From Flammeovirga sp. EKP202 (GTDB taxonomy: Bacteria > Bacteroidota > Bacteroidia > Cytophagales > Flammeovirgaceae): a stretch of DNA of 64,000 nucleotides. Positions 51,720 through 61,061 of this stretch are shown in pieces. The stretch spans positions 24,465-88,464 of the forward strand of contig NZ_JACVVP010000032.1 of NCBI RefSeq assembly GCF_014534745.1, written 5' to 3'. Position 1 is the first letter of the stretch. Every line of letters begins with the position of its first letter. The notes beneath the pieces are model-generated. The model worked only from the letters and a program-made list of their open reading frames with translations. It had not been told where the DNA came from and did not search any database. The position numbers and the translations under genes are program-made.

Positions 51720-52805
51720 ATGTCTTTTAATATCAACGACATCAAACCAGGTGTAATCACTGGTGAGGACGTAGAAAAAGTATATCAGTACGCGCTAGAA
51801 AAAGGTTTTGCTCTTCCAGCTGTTAACTGTGTAGGTACTAACTCAGTGAACGCGGTAATGGAAACTGCAGCTAAATTAAAAGCTCCAGTAATTATTCAAT
51901 TCTCAAATGGTGGTGCTTCTTTCTACGCTGGTAAAGGCATTAAAGGTGAAGGTCAAGCTGCTGCTATCGCTGGTGCAATCGCTGGTGCAAAGCACGTTCA
52001 TGAATTAGCTGCAAAATATGGTGCTCGTGTTATCTTGAATACTGACCACTGTGCGAAAAAATTATTACCTTGGATCGACGGTTTATTAGACGCTTCTGAA
52101 AAATTCATGGCAGAAACTGGTAAGCCTTTATTCTCATCTCACATGATTGACCTTTCTGAAGAGTCTATCGAGGAGAACATGGAAATCTCAGGTAAGTACT
52201 TCGAGCGTATGGCTAAAATGGGTCAAACTCTTGAAATCGAATTAGGTATCACAGGTGGTGAAGAAGATGGTGTTGACAACTCTGATGTTGATCCTTCACG
52301 TCTTTACACTCAACCTTCAGAAGTTGATTACGCTTACGAAAAATTAGGTGCTATCGACCATAAATTCTTAGTTGCTGCATCTTTCGGTAACGTTCACGGT
52401 GTATATAAGCCAGGTAACGTGAAGTTGACTCCAACTATCCTTGATGACTCACAAAAATTCATCGTTGAGAAGCACGGAACTGACACTAAAAAGCCAGTTA
52501 AATTCGTATTCCACGGTGGTTCAGGATCATCATTAGAAGAAATTCGTGAAGGTATCTCTTACGGTGTAATCAAAATGAACATCGATACAGATACTCAGTG
52601 GGCAACTTGGGACGGTATCCGTGGTTACGATGCTAAATACCATGACTACTTACAAGGTCAAATCGGTAACCCAGAAGGTGCTGATGAGCCAAACAAAAAA
52701 TACTACGATCCTCGTAAATGGTTACGTGTATCTGAAGAGTCTATGATCACTCGTTTAGAAAAAACGTTTGAAGACTTGAATGACGTAAACATCTTCGAAG
52801 ACTAA
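51720..52805 (+). CDS. fbaA: Class II fructose-bisphosphate aldolase
   Basis: A 361-residue zinc aldolase of glycolysis and gluconeogenesis. Zinc ligand His in NTDHCAKKLLPWIDGLL (about 108), ELGITGGEEDGVDNS (about 177), and FHGGSGSSLEEIREGISYG near 260 with NIDTDTQW near 286. Codon use is clearly biased toward few preferred codons, such as GGT and GCT, compared with neighbours, in line with high expression. It has its own promoter and terminator. Confidence 0.96.
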   Translation: MSFNINDIKPGVITGEDVEKVYQYALEKGFALPAVNCVGTNSVNAVMETAAKLKAPVIIQFSNGGASFYAGKGIKGEGQAAAIAGAIAGAKHVHELAAKYGARVILNTDHCAKKLLPWIDGLLDASEKFMAETGKPLFSSHMIDLSEESIEENMEISGKYFERMAKMGQTLEIELGITGGEEDGVDNSDVDPSRLYTQPSEVDYAYEKLGAIDHKFLVAASFGNVHGVYKPGNVKLTPTILDDSQKFIVEKHGTDTKKPVKFVFHGGSGSSLEEIREGISYGVIKMNIDTDTQWATWDGIRGYDAKYHDYLQGQIGNPEGADEPNKKYYDPRKWLRVSEESMITRLEKTFEDLNDVNIFED

Positions 52806-52823
52806 GAATAATTAGTTATTCAT

Positions 52824-52859
52824 AAAAAATCCCCTTTTCTTACGAGAAGGGGATTTTTT
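52824..52859. terminator. Terminator after fba
   Basis: Stem AAAAAATCCCCTT / AAGGGGATTTTTT with a 10-nt loop, then a T run. It also borders the stop of the glycosyltransferase gene at 52860. Confidence 0.88.
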
Positions 52860-53747
52860 TTATATTTCGTATTCTGGCATTTTCCACTTTCCAAACAACT
52901 TTCTGAAGTTCTTTGGGAAAAAGCTCAACTGCATGTATTCCGCTTTTGGTCGATGTAAAACTGTTGGATCAATCCTATCGATATTCGGTAAAATGAGAGC
53001 ATGAGAAGAGTATTTTTCAAAAAACTCCTTCATTACTCCTCTGAACTCCTTAAAATTCCAATAATGGAAAATTTCCGGCTTTACAATCTCAAGGTGCCTT
53101 TCTCCTTGATGAGAGAAGATTACTGAAAAAGAAAGTTGTTCAGAAATATGTTGTGGATACTCATCGTAAATCTCATCTGTAAGCTGCAAGACCTGATCTA
53201 ACAGTGGAAGGTCGGTATTTTTAAAACCTAAAACGCCAGCATTATACATCACTTGACTAGGTTTTACTTCCACCCTGGCTCCTTTTCTTTTTCTTAAGAA
53301 TTTAGCCAGGCGCTTAAAGATCAAATTACCTTTTACTTTATCAATCACACCTTCATTGTCATGCATCAATAGAATGTTATTCTCTATTTTTTGAAATAAA
53401 GTATTTGGTGATTGTATAAAAGTAGTATCAGTATCTAAATATAAAAGATTTACTGTAGAGGATTCGTTAGATAATCCATTAATAATATAATCCTGAAGTA
53501 ATTTGATTTTTACTCTGTGTACAAATGAATGTTTGCCTTTCCATTCTTTAATCAATGAATCATTAAGTTCTTTGAATTGATACTGGAATTGAGGAGGAAG
53601 TTTTTCTTTTAAATAAGAAACATTGTCAGTATAGATGACAATGCATTCAATCTCAACATCAAACTTTGTCAATGTTGAGATTGAATAAATACATTCATTT
53701 AATATATCTTCTATTCCGTAAGCCTGATATATTAAAATATTTTTCAT
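52860..53747 (-). CDS. Glycosyltransferase-like protein
   Basis: A 295-residue protein with a GT-A-type opening (NILIYQAYGIEDILNECIYS) and a DxD-like motif in LLYLDTDTTFIQ (about 105-115). An IYNAGVLGF-like segment, VMYNAGVLGFK near 175, is typical of GT8-related nucleotide-sugar transferases. Donor and acceptor are unknown. No cell-surface polysaccharide genes are near. It sits 11 bp after aroC, so it may be cotranscribed by chance. Confidence 0.65.
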   Translation of the reverse strand: MKNILIYQAYGIEDILNECIYSISTLTKFDVEIECIVIYTDNVSYLKEKLPPQFQYQFKELNDSLIKEWKGKHSFVHRVKIKLLQDYIINGLSNESSTVNLLYLDTDTTFIQSPNTLFQKIENNILLMHDNEGVIDKVKGNLIFKRLAKFLRKRKGARVEVKPSQVMYNAGVLGFKNTDLPLLDQVLQLTDEIYDEYPQHISEQLSFSVIFSHQGERHLEIVKPEIFHYWNFKEFRGVMKEFFEKYSSHALILPNIDRIDPTVLHRPKAEYMQLSFFPKNFRKLFGKWKMPEYEI

Positions 53748-53758
53748 AAATAATAGGT

Positions 53759-54847
53759 TTATTTAAGTTGATCCAATCTATTTGAATTCGCTCGGATCAT
53801 CATGTCCGCAATCACTAAAGCTGACATTGCTTCAACGATAGGCACTGCTCTTGGAACAACACACGGATCGTGACGACCTTTGCCCGATACAGTAGCCTCA
53901 TTACCTTCTTTATCAATCGAATCCTGATCTACCATAATCGTAGCGACAGGTTTGAAGGCTGTTTTAAAATAAATATCTTCCCCGTTAGAAATACCCCCTT
54001 GGATACCTCCTGAAAGGTTTGTTTTTGTTCTTACCTTACCGTCTTCTTCTGTATAAAAAGCATCATTGTGTTGAGAGCCTCTTAACTTAGTACCAGCAAA
54101 ACCGCTTCCGTATTCAAAACCTTTACAAGCATTAATACTCAGCATTGCTTTCCCTAATTCTGCATTTAGACGATCAAAAACGGGCTCGCCCAATCCTGCA
54201 GGAACTCCGCTGATCACACAAGAAACAATACCTCCAATGGTGTCTCTATCCTTTCTCACCTGATCAATCAACTCGATCATTTGCGCTGCTTTTTCAGCAT
54301 CAGGACATCTAACAATATTTTTTTCGATCTCTGAAAAATCTAAAGTAGAATAGTCTTCACTTACCTTGATATCACCCACTTCAGAAACGTAAGCATGGAA
54401 AGAAACGCCCATTGCTTCTAAAAACTGCTTCGCTACAGCTCCTGCTGCTACTCTTGCTGCCGTCTCTCTTGCAGAACTTCTACCTCCTCCTCTATAATCA
54501 CGCACACCATATTTAGCATGGTAAGTATAATCTGCATGTGATGGTCTGAAGACATCTTTAATATGAGAATAATCTTTACTTCTTTGATCTTGATTCCAAA
54601 TCAATAAAGCTATAGGTGTTCCTGTTGTTACATCTTCGAAAACACCTGATAAAACTTCTACAGAATCTGCTTCTTTTCTTTGAGTTGTAATTTTAGATTG
54701 TCCCGGCTTTCTTCTATCCAATTCTTCTTGAATTTTTTCCAAGCTAAATGGAACGCCTGCTGGACATCCGTCTATTGTAACTCCAATCGCTCTACCATGA
54801 GATTCACCGAAAGTGGTAATCCTAAATTGTTTTCCAAATGTATTCAT
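53759..54847 (-). CDS. aroC: Chorismate synthase
   Basis: A 362-residue FMN-dependent enzyme that makes chorismate in the final step of the shikimate pathway. All signatures are present: [19 protein letters not shown] (14-32), [19 protein letters not shown] near 125, [23 protein letters not shown] near 280, and [17 protein letters not shown] near 330. Typical length. Confidence 0.96.
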   Translation of the reverse strand: MNTFGKQFRITTFGESHGRAIGVTIDGCPAGVPFSLEKIQEELDRRKPGQSKITTQRKEADSVEVLSGVFEDVTTGTPIALLIWNQDQRSKDYSHIKDVFRPSHADYTYHAKYGVRDYRGGGRSSARETAARVAAGAVAKQFLEAMGVSFHAYVSEVGDIKVSEDYSTLDFSEIEKNIVRCPDAEKAAQMIELIDQVRKDRDTIGGIVSCVISGVPAGLGEPVFDRLNAELGKAMLSINACKGFEYGSGFAGTKLRGSQHNDAFYTEEDGKVRTKTNLSGGIQGGISNGEDIYFKTAFKPVATIMVDQDSIDKEGNEATVSGKGRHDPCVVPRAVPIVEAMSALVIADMMIRANSNRLDQLK

Positions 54848-54975
54848 TACCTTTTTTGTTAGTTATAAGCTGCAAATATCTATTTTTTTTCTTATTAATT
54901 TTAAAGAATTGCACTTAAATGCGATAAGTTAGAATAAAATTATAATTAGTTACAGTTTCCTAACTATCTACAAGT

Positions 54976-54983
54976 TATATTTG
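54976..54983 (+). promoter_or_regulatory. -7 box of the STAS gene
   Basis: TATATTTG fits TAnnTTTG, 31 bp before the ATG. Confidence 0.55.
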
Positions 54984-55014
54984 TGAGGTTTTTCACGAAA
55001 ATCAAAAAAGACAC

Positions 55015-55365
55015 ATGGAATACAGCTTCTTTATTTACGACGGAATCATTTGTATAAAGCTAAAAGGTGATTTTTTAGGTTTGCCAAAAGAAAAGATTTT
55101 GATCAGAGATGCAAAGGCTTTTACTAAATCAGGAAATACTGATTTTGTAATTGACGCCAGAGAAGTAAACCATATGAATAGTGGAGGACTTAGTATGTTG
55201 GTACGTTTATATACTGACATTTCTACTCATAATGGAAGGATGTTATTGATCTCTCCACCCGAACAATTGGCAAAATTACTTCGCATCACAAAACTTGATA
55301 AGGTATTTCAAACGAGTGAAAGACGAGGTGAAGCAATGCAAAAATTACGACTGAGTAGAGCGTAA
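55015..55365 (+). CDS. STAS-domain protein (anti-anti-sigma type)
   Basis: A 116-residue single STAS domain (SpoIIAA-like). DFVIDAREVNHMNSGGLSML (about 44-63) carries Ser57 in the place of the phospho-Ser of SpoIIAA (D-x-S). IRLVRLYTD and LRITKLDKVFQT complete the fold. Proteins of this kind switch partners when phosphorylated by a kinase and freed by a SpoIIE-type phosphatase. Such a phosphatase lies 2 kb away. No anti-sigma kinase is seen in the window. It lies 48 bp before purA and may be cotranscribed. Confidence 0.88.
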   Translation: MEYSFFIYDGIICIKLKGDFLGLPKEKILIRDAKAFTKSGNTDFVIDAREVNHMNSGGLSMLVRLYTDISTHNGRMLLISPPEQLAKLLRITKLDKVFQTSERRGEAMQKLRLSRA

Positions 55366-55413
55366 TACTACTTTTTGAAAATTAATACAGATCTATAATA
55401 AATTCTATTAAGA

Positions 55414-56682
55414 ATGGATATTCTTTTAGGTATGCAATGGGGAGATGAAGGAAAAGGCAAAGTTGTCGACGTCCTTGCTCCAAAATATGATGTGGTTGCT
55501 CGTTTCCAAGGCGGACCTAACGCTGGGCACACACTAGAGTTTGATGGTAAAAAATTCGTACTACACCAAATCCCTTCAGGTGTTTTCCAAGAGGGCACTT
55601 CTAATATTATTGGCAACGGTGTTGTTCTTGATATTCGTATTTTCCGTGAAGAGATTGAAAAGTTAGAAGCTGCTGGTTTCTCTGACATCAAAAGTAAAAT
55701 CCTTCTTTCTAAGAAAACGCACCTGATTATCCCTACGCATAGATTGCTTGACGCAGCTTATGAGAAAAGTAAAGGTGATCAAAAAATTGGATCTACATTA
55801 AAAGGTATCGGCCCTACTTACCAAGACAAGTCTGCTCGTGTTGGTTTAAGAACAGGTGATTTATTTGCTGAAGATTTCTCTGCAAAATATGATGCATTGA
55901 AAGCAAAGCATATCGAAATCTTGAAATTCTATGATTTCGATTACACTGAGCAACTTCCTGATATGGAAAAAGAATTCTTCTCTGCAGTTGATTTCTTAAA
56001 AACAATGTCATTTGTCAATAGCGAATACTTTGTAAATGATGCTCTAAAAGCGGGTAAAAAAGTTTTAGCAGAAGGTGCTCAAGGTACGTTATTGGATGTT
56101 GACTTCGGTTCTTATCCTTTCGTAACTTCTTCAAATACTTTTGCAGCTGGTGCTTCAACTGGTTTGGGTGTTGCTCCAAACTCTCAAAAGAACATTTACG
56201 GTATTTTCAAAGCTTACTGTACGCGTGTGGGTTCTGGTCCATTCCCTACAGAATTATTTGATAAAACTGGTGAAGAGTTACAAAACTTAGGTCACGAGTT
56301 TGGTGCAACTACAGGTCGTAGACGTAGATGTGGATGGTTAGACCTTCCTATCTTGAAGTACGCTGTTATGATCAACGGTGCTACAGAATTATTTATGATG
56401 AAAGCTGACGTAATGAACACGTTTGAAGAAATCAAAATCTGTACAGAGTACTTGTTGAAAGACGGAACGAAGACAAAAGAAGTTCCTTACGATTTAGAAG
56501 ACATCAAAGAACCTATTTATACTACATTAAAAGGATGGAATCAAGAAGTTGATCCTAAGCTTTCTTTCGAGGAACTTCCTCAAGAATTAATGGAGTACAT
56601 TAAGTTCATTGAAGATTACATTGAAGTACCTATTACTATGGTTTCTCTTGGTCCTGACCGTGAGGAAACGATTATGAAATAG
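55414..56682 (+). CDS. purA: Adenylosuccinate synthase
   Basis: A 422-residue GTP-dependent enzyme that joins IMP and aspartate in AMP synthesis. GMQWGDEGKGKVVDVLA (6-22) is the catalytic loop, FQGGPNAGHTLEFDGKKFVLH next, GIGPTYQDKSARVGLR near 132, ASTGLGVAP, TRVGSGPFPTEL near 270, and GATTGRRRRCGWLDLPILK near 296. Fully typical. Ends at a strong terminator. Confidence 0.97.
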   Translation: MDILLGMQWGDEGKGKVVDVLAPKYDVVARFQGGPNAGHTLEFDGKKFVLHQIPSGVFQEGTSNIIGNGVVLDIRIFREEIEKLEAAGFSDIKSKILLSKKTHLIIPTHRLLDAAYEKSKGDQKIGSTLKGIGPTYQDKSARVGLRTGDLFAEDFSAKYDALKAKHIEILKFYDFDYTEQLPDMEKEFFSAVDFLKTMSFVNSEYFVNDALKAGKKVLAEGAQGTLLDVDFGSYPFVTSSNTFAAGASTGLGVAPNSQKNIYGIFKAYCTRVGSGPFPTELFDKTGEELQNLGHEFGATTGRRRRCGWLDLPILKYAVMINGATELFMMKADVMNTFEEIKICTEYLLKDGTKTKEVPYDLEDIKEPIYTTLKGWNQEVDPKLSFEELPQELMEYIKFIEDYIEVPITMVSLGPDREETIMK

Positions 56683-56704
56683 TATTTCAAGGTAACGATA
56701 TATT

Positions 56705-56737
56705 AATGGCCAATATTTACTATAAATATTGGCCATT
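56705..56737. terminator. Terminator after purA
   Basis: Perfect 15-bp stem (56705-56719 with 56723-56737), 3-nt loop, then T run. Works on both strands. Confidence 0.9.
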
Positions 56738-56740
56738 TTT

Positions 56741-56833
56741 TTATTTCATCTCATTCTTTTCCATTGATAAAAAATCTAAAACATATTGATTAAACTTCTC
56801 ATGATCATCACTTGGAGCATAATTAGTTTGCAT
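56741..56833 (-). pseudogene. Possible remnant of an alpha/beta-hydrolase gene (C-terminal end)
   Basis: An open frame of 30 codons and a stop. Residues HEKFNQYVLDFLS resemble the closing helix of alpha/beta-hydrolases (..EFNxxVLDFL). An in-frame stop lies 9 bp before its ATG, and no catalytic part is found further upstream. It may be a fossil gene end, a very small protein, or chance. Confidence 0.35.
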
Positions 56834-57085
56834 TTGAGTTTATGTCGAAATTTATGTATCGAATATACCATTAATAAGTAATTTCTCATACGAAATAGTT
56901 CTCATTACGTTCACTTATTAACTTCTTCTATAATTATAGGTTAAGCATAAGTGAAATTTGATTCTGATAATGATGATAGTAATCGTTTTGGCTGAATACT
57001 TGTTACTATTAAAAGGAACAAAATAGCGTTTTACAACGTTATATACATTACCCTAATTTATTTTTTCACTTAAAACACTAAAATC

Positions 57086-57295
57086 ATGGAGTTTGAAAAA
57101 ATAAAGGAACAAGCCATTGAGTGTTTCAAGACGTTCAAGGATTCTAAAGTAATTTTCTCATCTCAAGATGGAAAATTGATTGTTCCTCAAACTGAACAAG
57201 AGGCAATTTCCCTAAATGAACAAGGTTACATTGCTATTTTCAAAGAAGACCTAAAAAAAGACCTTGGAACGGATGGTCTAGGCCTTTTCTACTAA
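57086..57295 (+). CDS. Small hypothetical protein
   Basis: A 69-residue protein, mixed alpha/beta (MEFEKIKEQAIECFKTFKDS; VIFSSQDGKLIVP; EQEAISLNEQGYIAIFKEDL; GLGLFY). Composition is like a real soluble protein and a hairpin terminator follows within 11 bp. No signal peptide and no known family. It might be cytoplasmic. Neighbours give no clue. Confidence 0.6.
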   Translation: MEFEKIKEQAIECFKTFKDSKVIFSSQDGKLIVPQTEQEAISLNEQGYIAIFKEDLKKDLGTDGLGLFY

Positions 57296-57305
57296 TGTTG
57301 AACGT

Positions 57306-57327
57306 GCCCTACACGAAAGTATAGGGC
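57306..57327 (+). terminator. Terminator after the small hypothetical gene
   Basis: Stem GCCCTACA / TATAGGGC with one mismatch, loop 6 nt, then TTTATTTTT. Also the end of the phosphatase gene's transcript from the other side. Confidence 0.65.
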
Positions 57328-57334
57328 TTTATTT

Positions 57335-58780
57335 TTACAATTTTATTCCTACTACTAATACATCATCGGTTTGCTTCCCTTCACCTTTCCATAAATGAAA
57401 AGCTTTATCCAATTCTTCCTTTTGATTTCGCAACGCTAAATGACTTTGATTTATTAAACTACTCTTATATCGTTTACGTAAGTATTTTTTATCTTTCTTC
57501 CCTCCAAATTGATCTTGAAATCCATCGGACTGAAGGTAGAGTAGATCTCCTTTTTGATACTCAAAGGATTGCTTTATAAAACGTTTATTTTGTATTGCAT
57601 GTCCACCAACGCTGAACTTATCACCTTTGTACTCTAGAAGTTCACCTTCCGAAATTCTGTAAAGTATTTGTTTAGCCCCTGCAAACTCTACTTCCTTTTC
57701 CTGCTCATTGACTCTTATAATCGAAATATCCATACCATCTTCCACATAACCTTTTTCCCTTTTACTGGTCAGGCGTTGGATATTTTGATCCAAGAAAATA
57801 ATCAGGTGTCTTGGGTCTGACATTTTGAGATAATGAGCTGCTTCATTTAAAATATCATTGGCCATAATCGTTAAGAACGATCCAGGTACTCCATGTCCCG
57901 TACAATCGATGCAAGCTAAAACTTTTACTCCATTCCCATAATTACACATCCAATAAAAATCTCCACCTACAACATCTTTCGGTTTCCAATAGACAAAAGC
58001 ATCAGAAAAATATTTCTTCAGTTCCTCCTCCTTAGACATTATACTCTCTTGAATCCTGCTTGCATATTGAATACTGCCACTCAGTTTACTATTTACCTCT
58101 TCTAAACTTTGAGACCTTTCATCCAACAACTCTCTTTGGGCTACAATTTCTTCTGTTTGCTGATATAATTCCTCATGATTAGAGAGTAGTTCTTGATGTT
58201 GTACATTCATTTTAATCAGTGCTCTACGCTTCCAGTTTTCGTAAGTAATAATCACTACAAAATAATACACCATAATCCCCATCACCATCACTCCTGCATA
58301 AAAGGAATACGCTTCTTCTGGCATTTGGTTTTCGGGTAAAATATCTAATGCGTCTGTGATAAAAATAAAGAGGACTACTAATGCCGTGATCACAAACCAT
58401 ATAATACCTGACAGTCGATTGGCATACCAAAAAGCACTTACTATAACGCATAAAAACCAAGTAATCACTGGTGCTTCTACCCCTCCCGAATAGATGGCGA
58501 TCACACTCAGACCCGATAGGATTAAAAACGAAAAAGCATTACCGATAATATAAAATTGAACTCTTATTTTTAATAAAATGAAAAGAACAAAATGCACTGC
58601 AATAAAGTAAAGGCACACCAATTCGCCTACCCGAAAAAGCATCACATATTTTGATAAGAAGTAATAAACTACACTGATAAATAATGTGGTAATTAAAGAT
58701 ACTTTTAGAAACCTAATTTTATCCTGAGCACTTTCTTGCAAAGACGAAAAAGCAGTAGGTTGAAGTACGTTTTCATTCAT
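57335..58780 (-). CDS. Membrane-bound SpoIIE/PP2C-type serine phosphatase
   Basis: A 481-residue protein. Residues about 25-190 hold six transmembrane helices. A coiled coil of about 195-240 (QTEEIVAQRELLDERSQSLE) follows, then the SpoIIE PP2C domain: FVYWKPKDVVGGDFYWM near 262, the metal-binding IDCTGHGVPGSFLTIMANDI (about 285-305), and LYLQSDGFQDQFGG near 430. RsbU/SpoIIE enzymes dephosphorylate STAS proteins and so release sigma factors or other targets. The STAS protein at 55015 is a candidate substrate. The sensory N-domain likely reads a membrane signal. Single gene, 12 bp from the convergent small gene's terminator. Confidence 0.88.
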   Translation of the reverse strand: MNENVLQPTAFSSLQESAQDKIRFLKVSLITTLFISVVYYFLSKYVMLFRVGELVCLYFIAVHFVLFILLKIRVQFYIIGNAFSFLILSGLSVIAIYSGGVEAPVITWFLCVIVSAFWYANRLSGIIWFVITALVVLFIFITDALDILPENQMPEEAYSFYAGVMVMGIMVYYFVVIITYENWKRRALIKMNVQHQELLSNHEELYQQTEEIVAQRELLDERSQSLEEVNSKLSGSIQYASRIQESIMSKEEELKKYFSDAFVYWKPKDVVGGDFYWMCNYGNGVKVLACIDCTGHGVPGSFLTIMANDILNEAAHYLKMSDPRHLIIFLDQNIQRLTSKREKGYVEDGMDISIIRVNEQEKEVEFAGAKQILYRISEGELLEYKGDKFSVGGHAIQNKRFIKQSFEYQKGDLLYLQSDGFQDQFGGKKDKKYLRKRYKSSLINQSHLALRNQKEELDKAFHLWKGEGKQTDDVLVVGIKL

Positions 58781-59072
58781 ATTTAGTACACTAACTGGAA
58801 GGGTTTTTATTAGCTTTGATTGTTCCGAGGGCCTAAATTAGAAAAATTAATTTACATCCTTATCATAAAAAAATAGAAGAGGAAATGTAACAATTCACAC
58901 ATTTACACATTAATTTTTTAAGGATTTACAATTGAACACGACTAACTATTACCTATTTGATGTATAATCAGCTTAATTCAATAAGTGTAAAACAAAGTCT
59001 ACCCTTTTAGGGTTATTAGTACCGATTATTATTCAAATAAATATCATTGCAAAAAATTTCAATTTCTAAATT

Positions 59073-59561
59073 ATGAAAACCCTTTTACCAGTATTACTCT
59101 TAATGTCAATTGTTTTTTTCACGTCTTGCGAAAGCGATAGTGTAGACCCTAATACGACCACACCTCCTACAACATTACCCTCTGCGGGAACCGATGAAGT
59201 CTCTTTTACAAAAGCAGCCAATGCTGATCCAAATGATGAAGCAAATCAAGACCGAATTACGGATAACGTTTGGATTACTAGAGGAAATGATGGTGGTCAG
59301 ATTTTTAATATTAAGTCTAATTCTGATGCCAGTAAAAGTAGCAGTCCTGTAGGAACAGAATGGGCACTTGGTACTGTAGCCAATAAAGACAACCTTACTT
59401 TTGCACCGTTTAGAACTACCATCAAACCAAAGGATGTAGTCGGTGAAAGCCTTGTGGTCCATTTAATTGATGATGATATTTACTTGAATGTGAGATTCAC
59501 TTCTTGGTCTACCAATAAAGGTGGTGGTTTTGCTTATATCAGAGATGCAGTTCCTGAATAA
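59073..59561 (+). CDS. Lipoprotein of unknown function
   Basis: A 162-residue lipoprotein (SIVFFTSCESDS, Cys about 19), then a Pro/Thr-rich linker (TTTPPTTLPSAGTDE, about 28-42) and a beta-rich domain with DNVWITRGNDGG, GTEWALGTV and VVHLIDDDIYLNVRFTSWS. No family recognised. First of three tightly packed genes (3-bp gap, then a 4-bp overlap) with YceI and a DUF5777 barrel, so they are one operon. Confidence 0.7.
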   Translation: MKTLLPVLLLMSIVFFTSCESDSVDPNTTTPPTTLPSAGTDEVSFTKAANADPNDEANQDRITDNVWITRGNDGGQIFNIKSNSDASKSSSPVGTEWALGTVANKDNLTFAPFRTTIKPKDVVGESLVVHLIDDDIYLNVRFTSWSTNKGGGFAYIRDAVPE

Positions 59562-59564
59562 ATC

Positions 59565-60113
59565 ATGAAAACTGTAATTAAAATAGTAGCATTACTACTT
59601 TTTCTCTCTGGAACTTCTGTTGCTGTAGCACAATCTTATTTGATCGATAAAAAAGGAACAACCACGTTTTTTTCTGATGCATTAATCGAAGATATTACAG
59701 CGACAAGCAATGCCTCTATGGGAATTATTGATACTGCCACACACAAAGTGGCCGTATCAATTCTTATGACTTCTTTTGAGTTTAAGCTTTCTCTGATGGA
59801 AGAACATTTTAATGAAAATTATGTAGAATCAGAGAAATACCCTAAAGCTACTTTTTCCGGGAAGTTAACCTCTCCACCTGATTTGACTCAGAACGGACAA
59901 CAGGAGTTAATCGTGAAAGGCAAACTCAGCATTCATGGTAAAACAAAGCCGCTTGAAGCCAAAATACTATTTAATATTTCTGACCATCAAATAGAAGCCA
60001 AAACGACTTTTGATGTAGCATTAGAGGATTTTGATATTGAAATCCCTCAAATTATGTTCAATAAAATTGCTGAAGTAGTCAAAGTCACTTCTACTTTTTC
60101 TTTTAAAAAATGA
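59565..60113 (+). CDS. YceI-family protein
   Basis: A 182-residue YceI-like lipocalin-fold protein with signal peptide (cut near AQSYL). Family marks: FEFKLSLMEEHFNENYVESEKYPKATF split near 65-90, then GKLSIHGKTKPLEAKI near 125. YceI proteins bind isoprenoid-type molecules (octaprenyl or quinone-like) in the periplasm. Second gene of the operon. Its stop overlaps the next start. Confidence 0.88.
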   Translation: MKTVIKIVALLLFLSGTSVAVAQSYLIDKKGTTTFFSDALIEDITATSNASMGIIDTATHKVAVSILMTSFEFKLSLMEEHFNENYVESEKYPKATFSGKLTSPPDLTQNGQQELIVKGKLSIHGKTKPLEAKILFNISDHQIEAKTTFDVALEDFDIEIPQIMFNKIAEVVKVTSTFSFKK

Positions 60114-60994
60114 AAGCACTCTATCTATTCTCTATTTTTTTATGGATTTCTTCTATCACATTTGCTCAAGATGACCTCTTGGATGTATTAGAGCAAGAAA
60201 CGGAAGATGAACCTGCATTTGTTTATGCCACTTTCAAAGGTTCAAGACTTATCAATGGGCATACTATTGAAACAAGAGGTACAAATGAACTTGAATTTTT
60301 AATTTCCCATCGCTTTGGTCCTGTAAGTGGTGGTGGTTATGAACTTTTTGGATTGGACCAAGCCAATATCCGCTTAGGATTGAGCTACGGTATTAATGAT
60401 CGATTAACGGTAGGGTTAGGTAGAAGTTCTTTTGAAAAAACTTACGATGGTTACTTAAAATACAGACTTCTTCGTCAATCAAGTAGCGGTAAAAATACGC
60501 CACTGTCTATCACACTTTTTGGTTCCGCCACCTATATTACATTAAGAGATCAGATTTATGAAACGGCATCCAACCGCATGACTTATACTACACAAGCTTT
60601 AATAGCTCGAAAGTTCAGTCCTGCATTTTCACTTCAATTGATGCCTACCTATATTCACTTTAACCTTACTACTACCACTCAATTGGACCAAGACCTCTTT
60701 GCTTTGGGAATTGGGGGCCGTTTAAAACTAACGAGACGAGTTTCCATCAATGCTGAATATTACCCTCGACTCAATGCAACAAGCACACTTTATTACGATG
60801 CATTTGCTGTAGGTTTTGATATAGAAACAGGGGGGCACGTCTTCCAATTTCATTTAACGAACAGTAGGCCAATGATTGAAAAAGGATTTATTGCTGAGAC
60901 TACAGAAGACTTCTTTGCTGGTGATATGCGACTTGGATTTAATATTTCAAGAAGTTTCAATTTAGGAAAGAAGAAGAAAAAGCAATGGGATTAA
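60110..60994 (+). CDS. DUF5777-family beta-barrel outer-membrane protein
   Basis: A 294-residue barrel with a signal peptide (cut near FAQDD), then beta strands with typical FKGSRLINGHTIETR, ISHRFGPVSGGGYELFGLDQANIRL and GINDRLTVGLGRS, ending in FNISRSFNLGKKKKKQWD. The family is often found near YceI and cytochromes in Bacteroidota. A channel or porin role is possible but unproved. Last gene of the operon. Confidence 0.85.
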   Translation: MKALYLFSIFLWISSITFAQDDLLDVLEQETEDEPAFVYATFKGSRLINGHTIETRGTNELEFLISHRFGPVSGGGYELFGLDQANIRLGLSYGINDRLTVGLGRSSFEKTYDGYLKYRLLRQSSSGKNTPLSITLFGSATYITLRDQIYETASNRMTYTTQALIARKFSPAFSLQLMPTYIHFNLTTTTQLDQDLFALGIGGRLKLTRRVSINAEYYPRLNATSTLYYDAFAVGFDIETGGHVFQFHLTNSRPMIEKGFIAETTEDFFAGDMRLGFNISRSFNLGKKKKKQWD

Positions 60995-61061
60995 TTTGAG
61001 GGAAGAGGTGTGAATATTCACCTCTTAATCAGTAATTTACAAAAAAAACACTCTTTCTCAT

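Larger units (their letters stand above)
56683..57085. other. 403-bp intergenic region with a gene remnant
   Basis: Holds the purA terminator (56705-56737) and a possible gene remnant (56741-56833). The rest (56840-57085) shows nothing clear. Confidence 0.6.
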
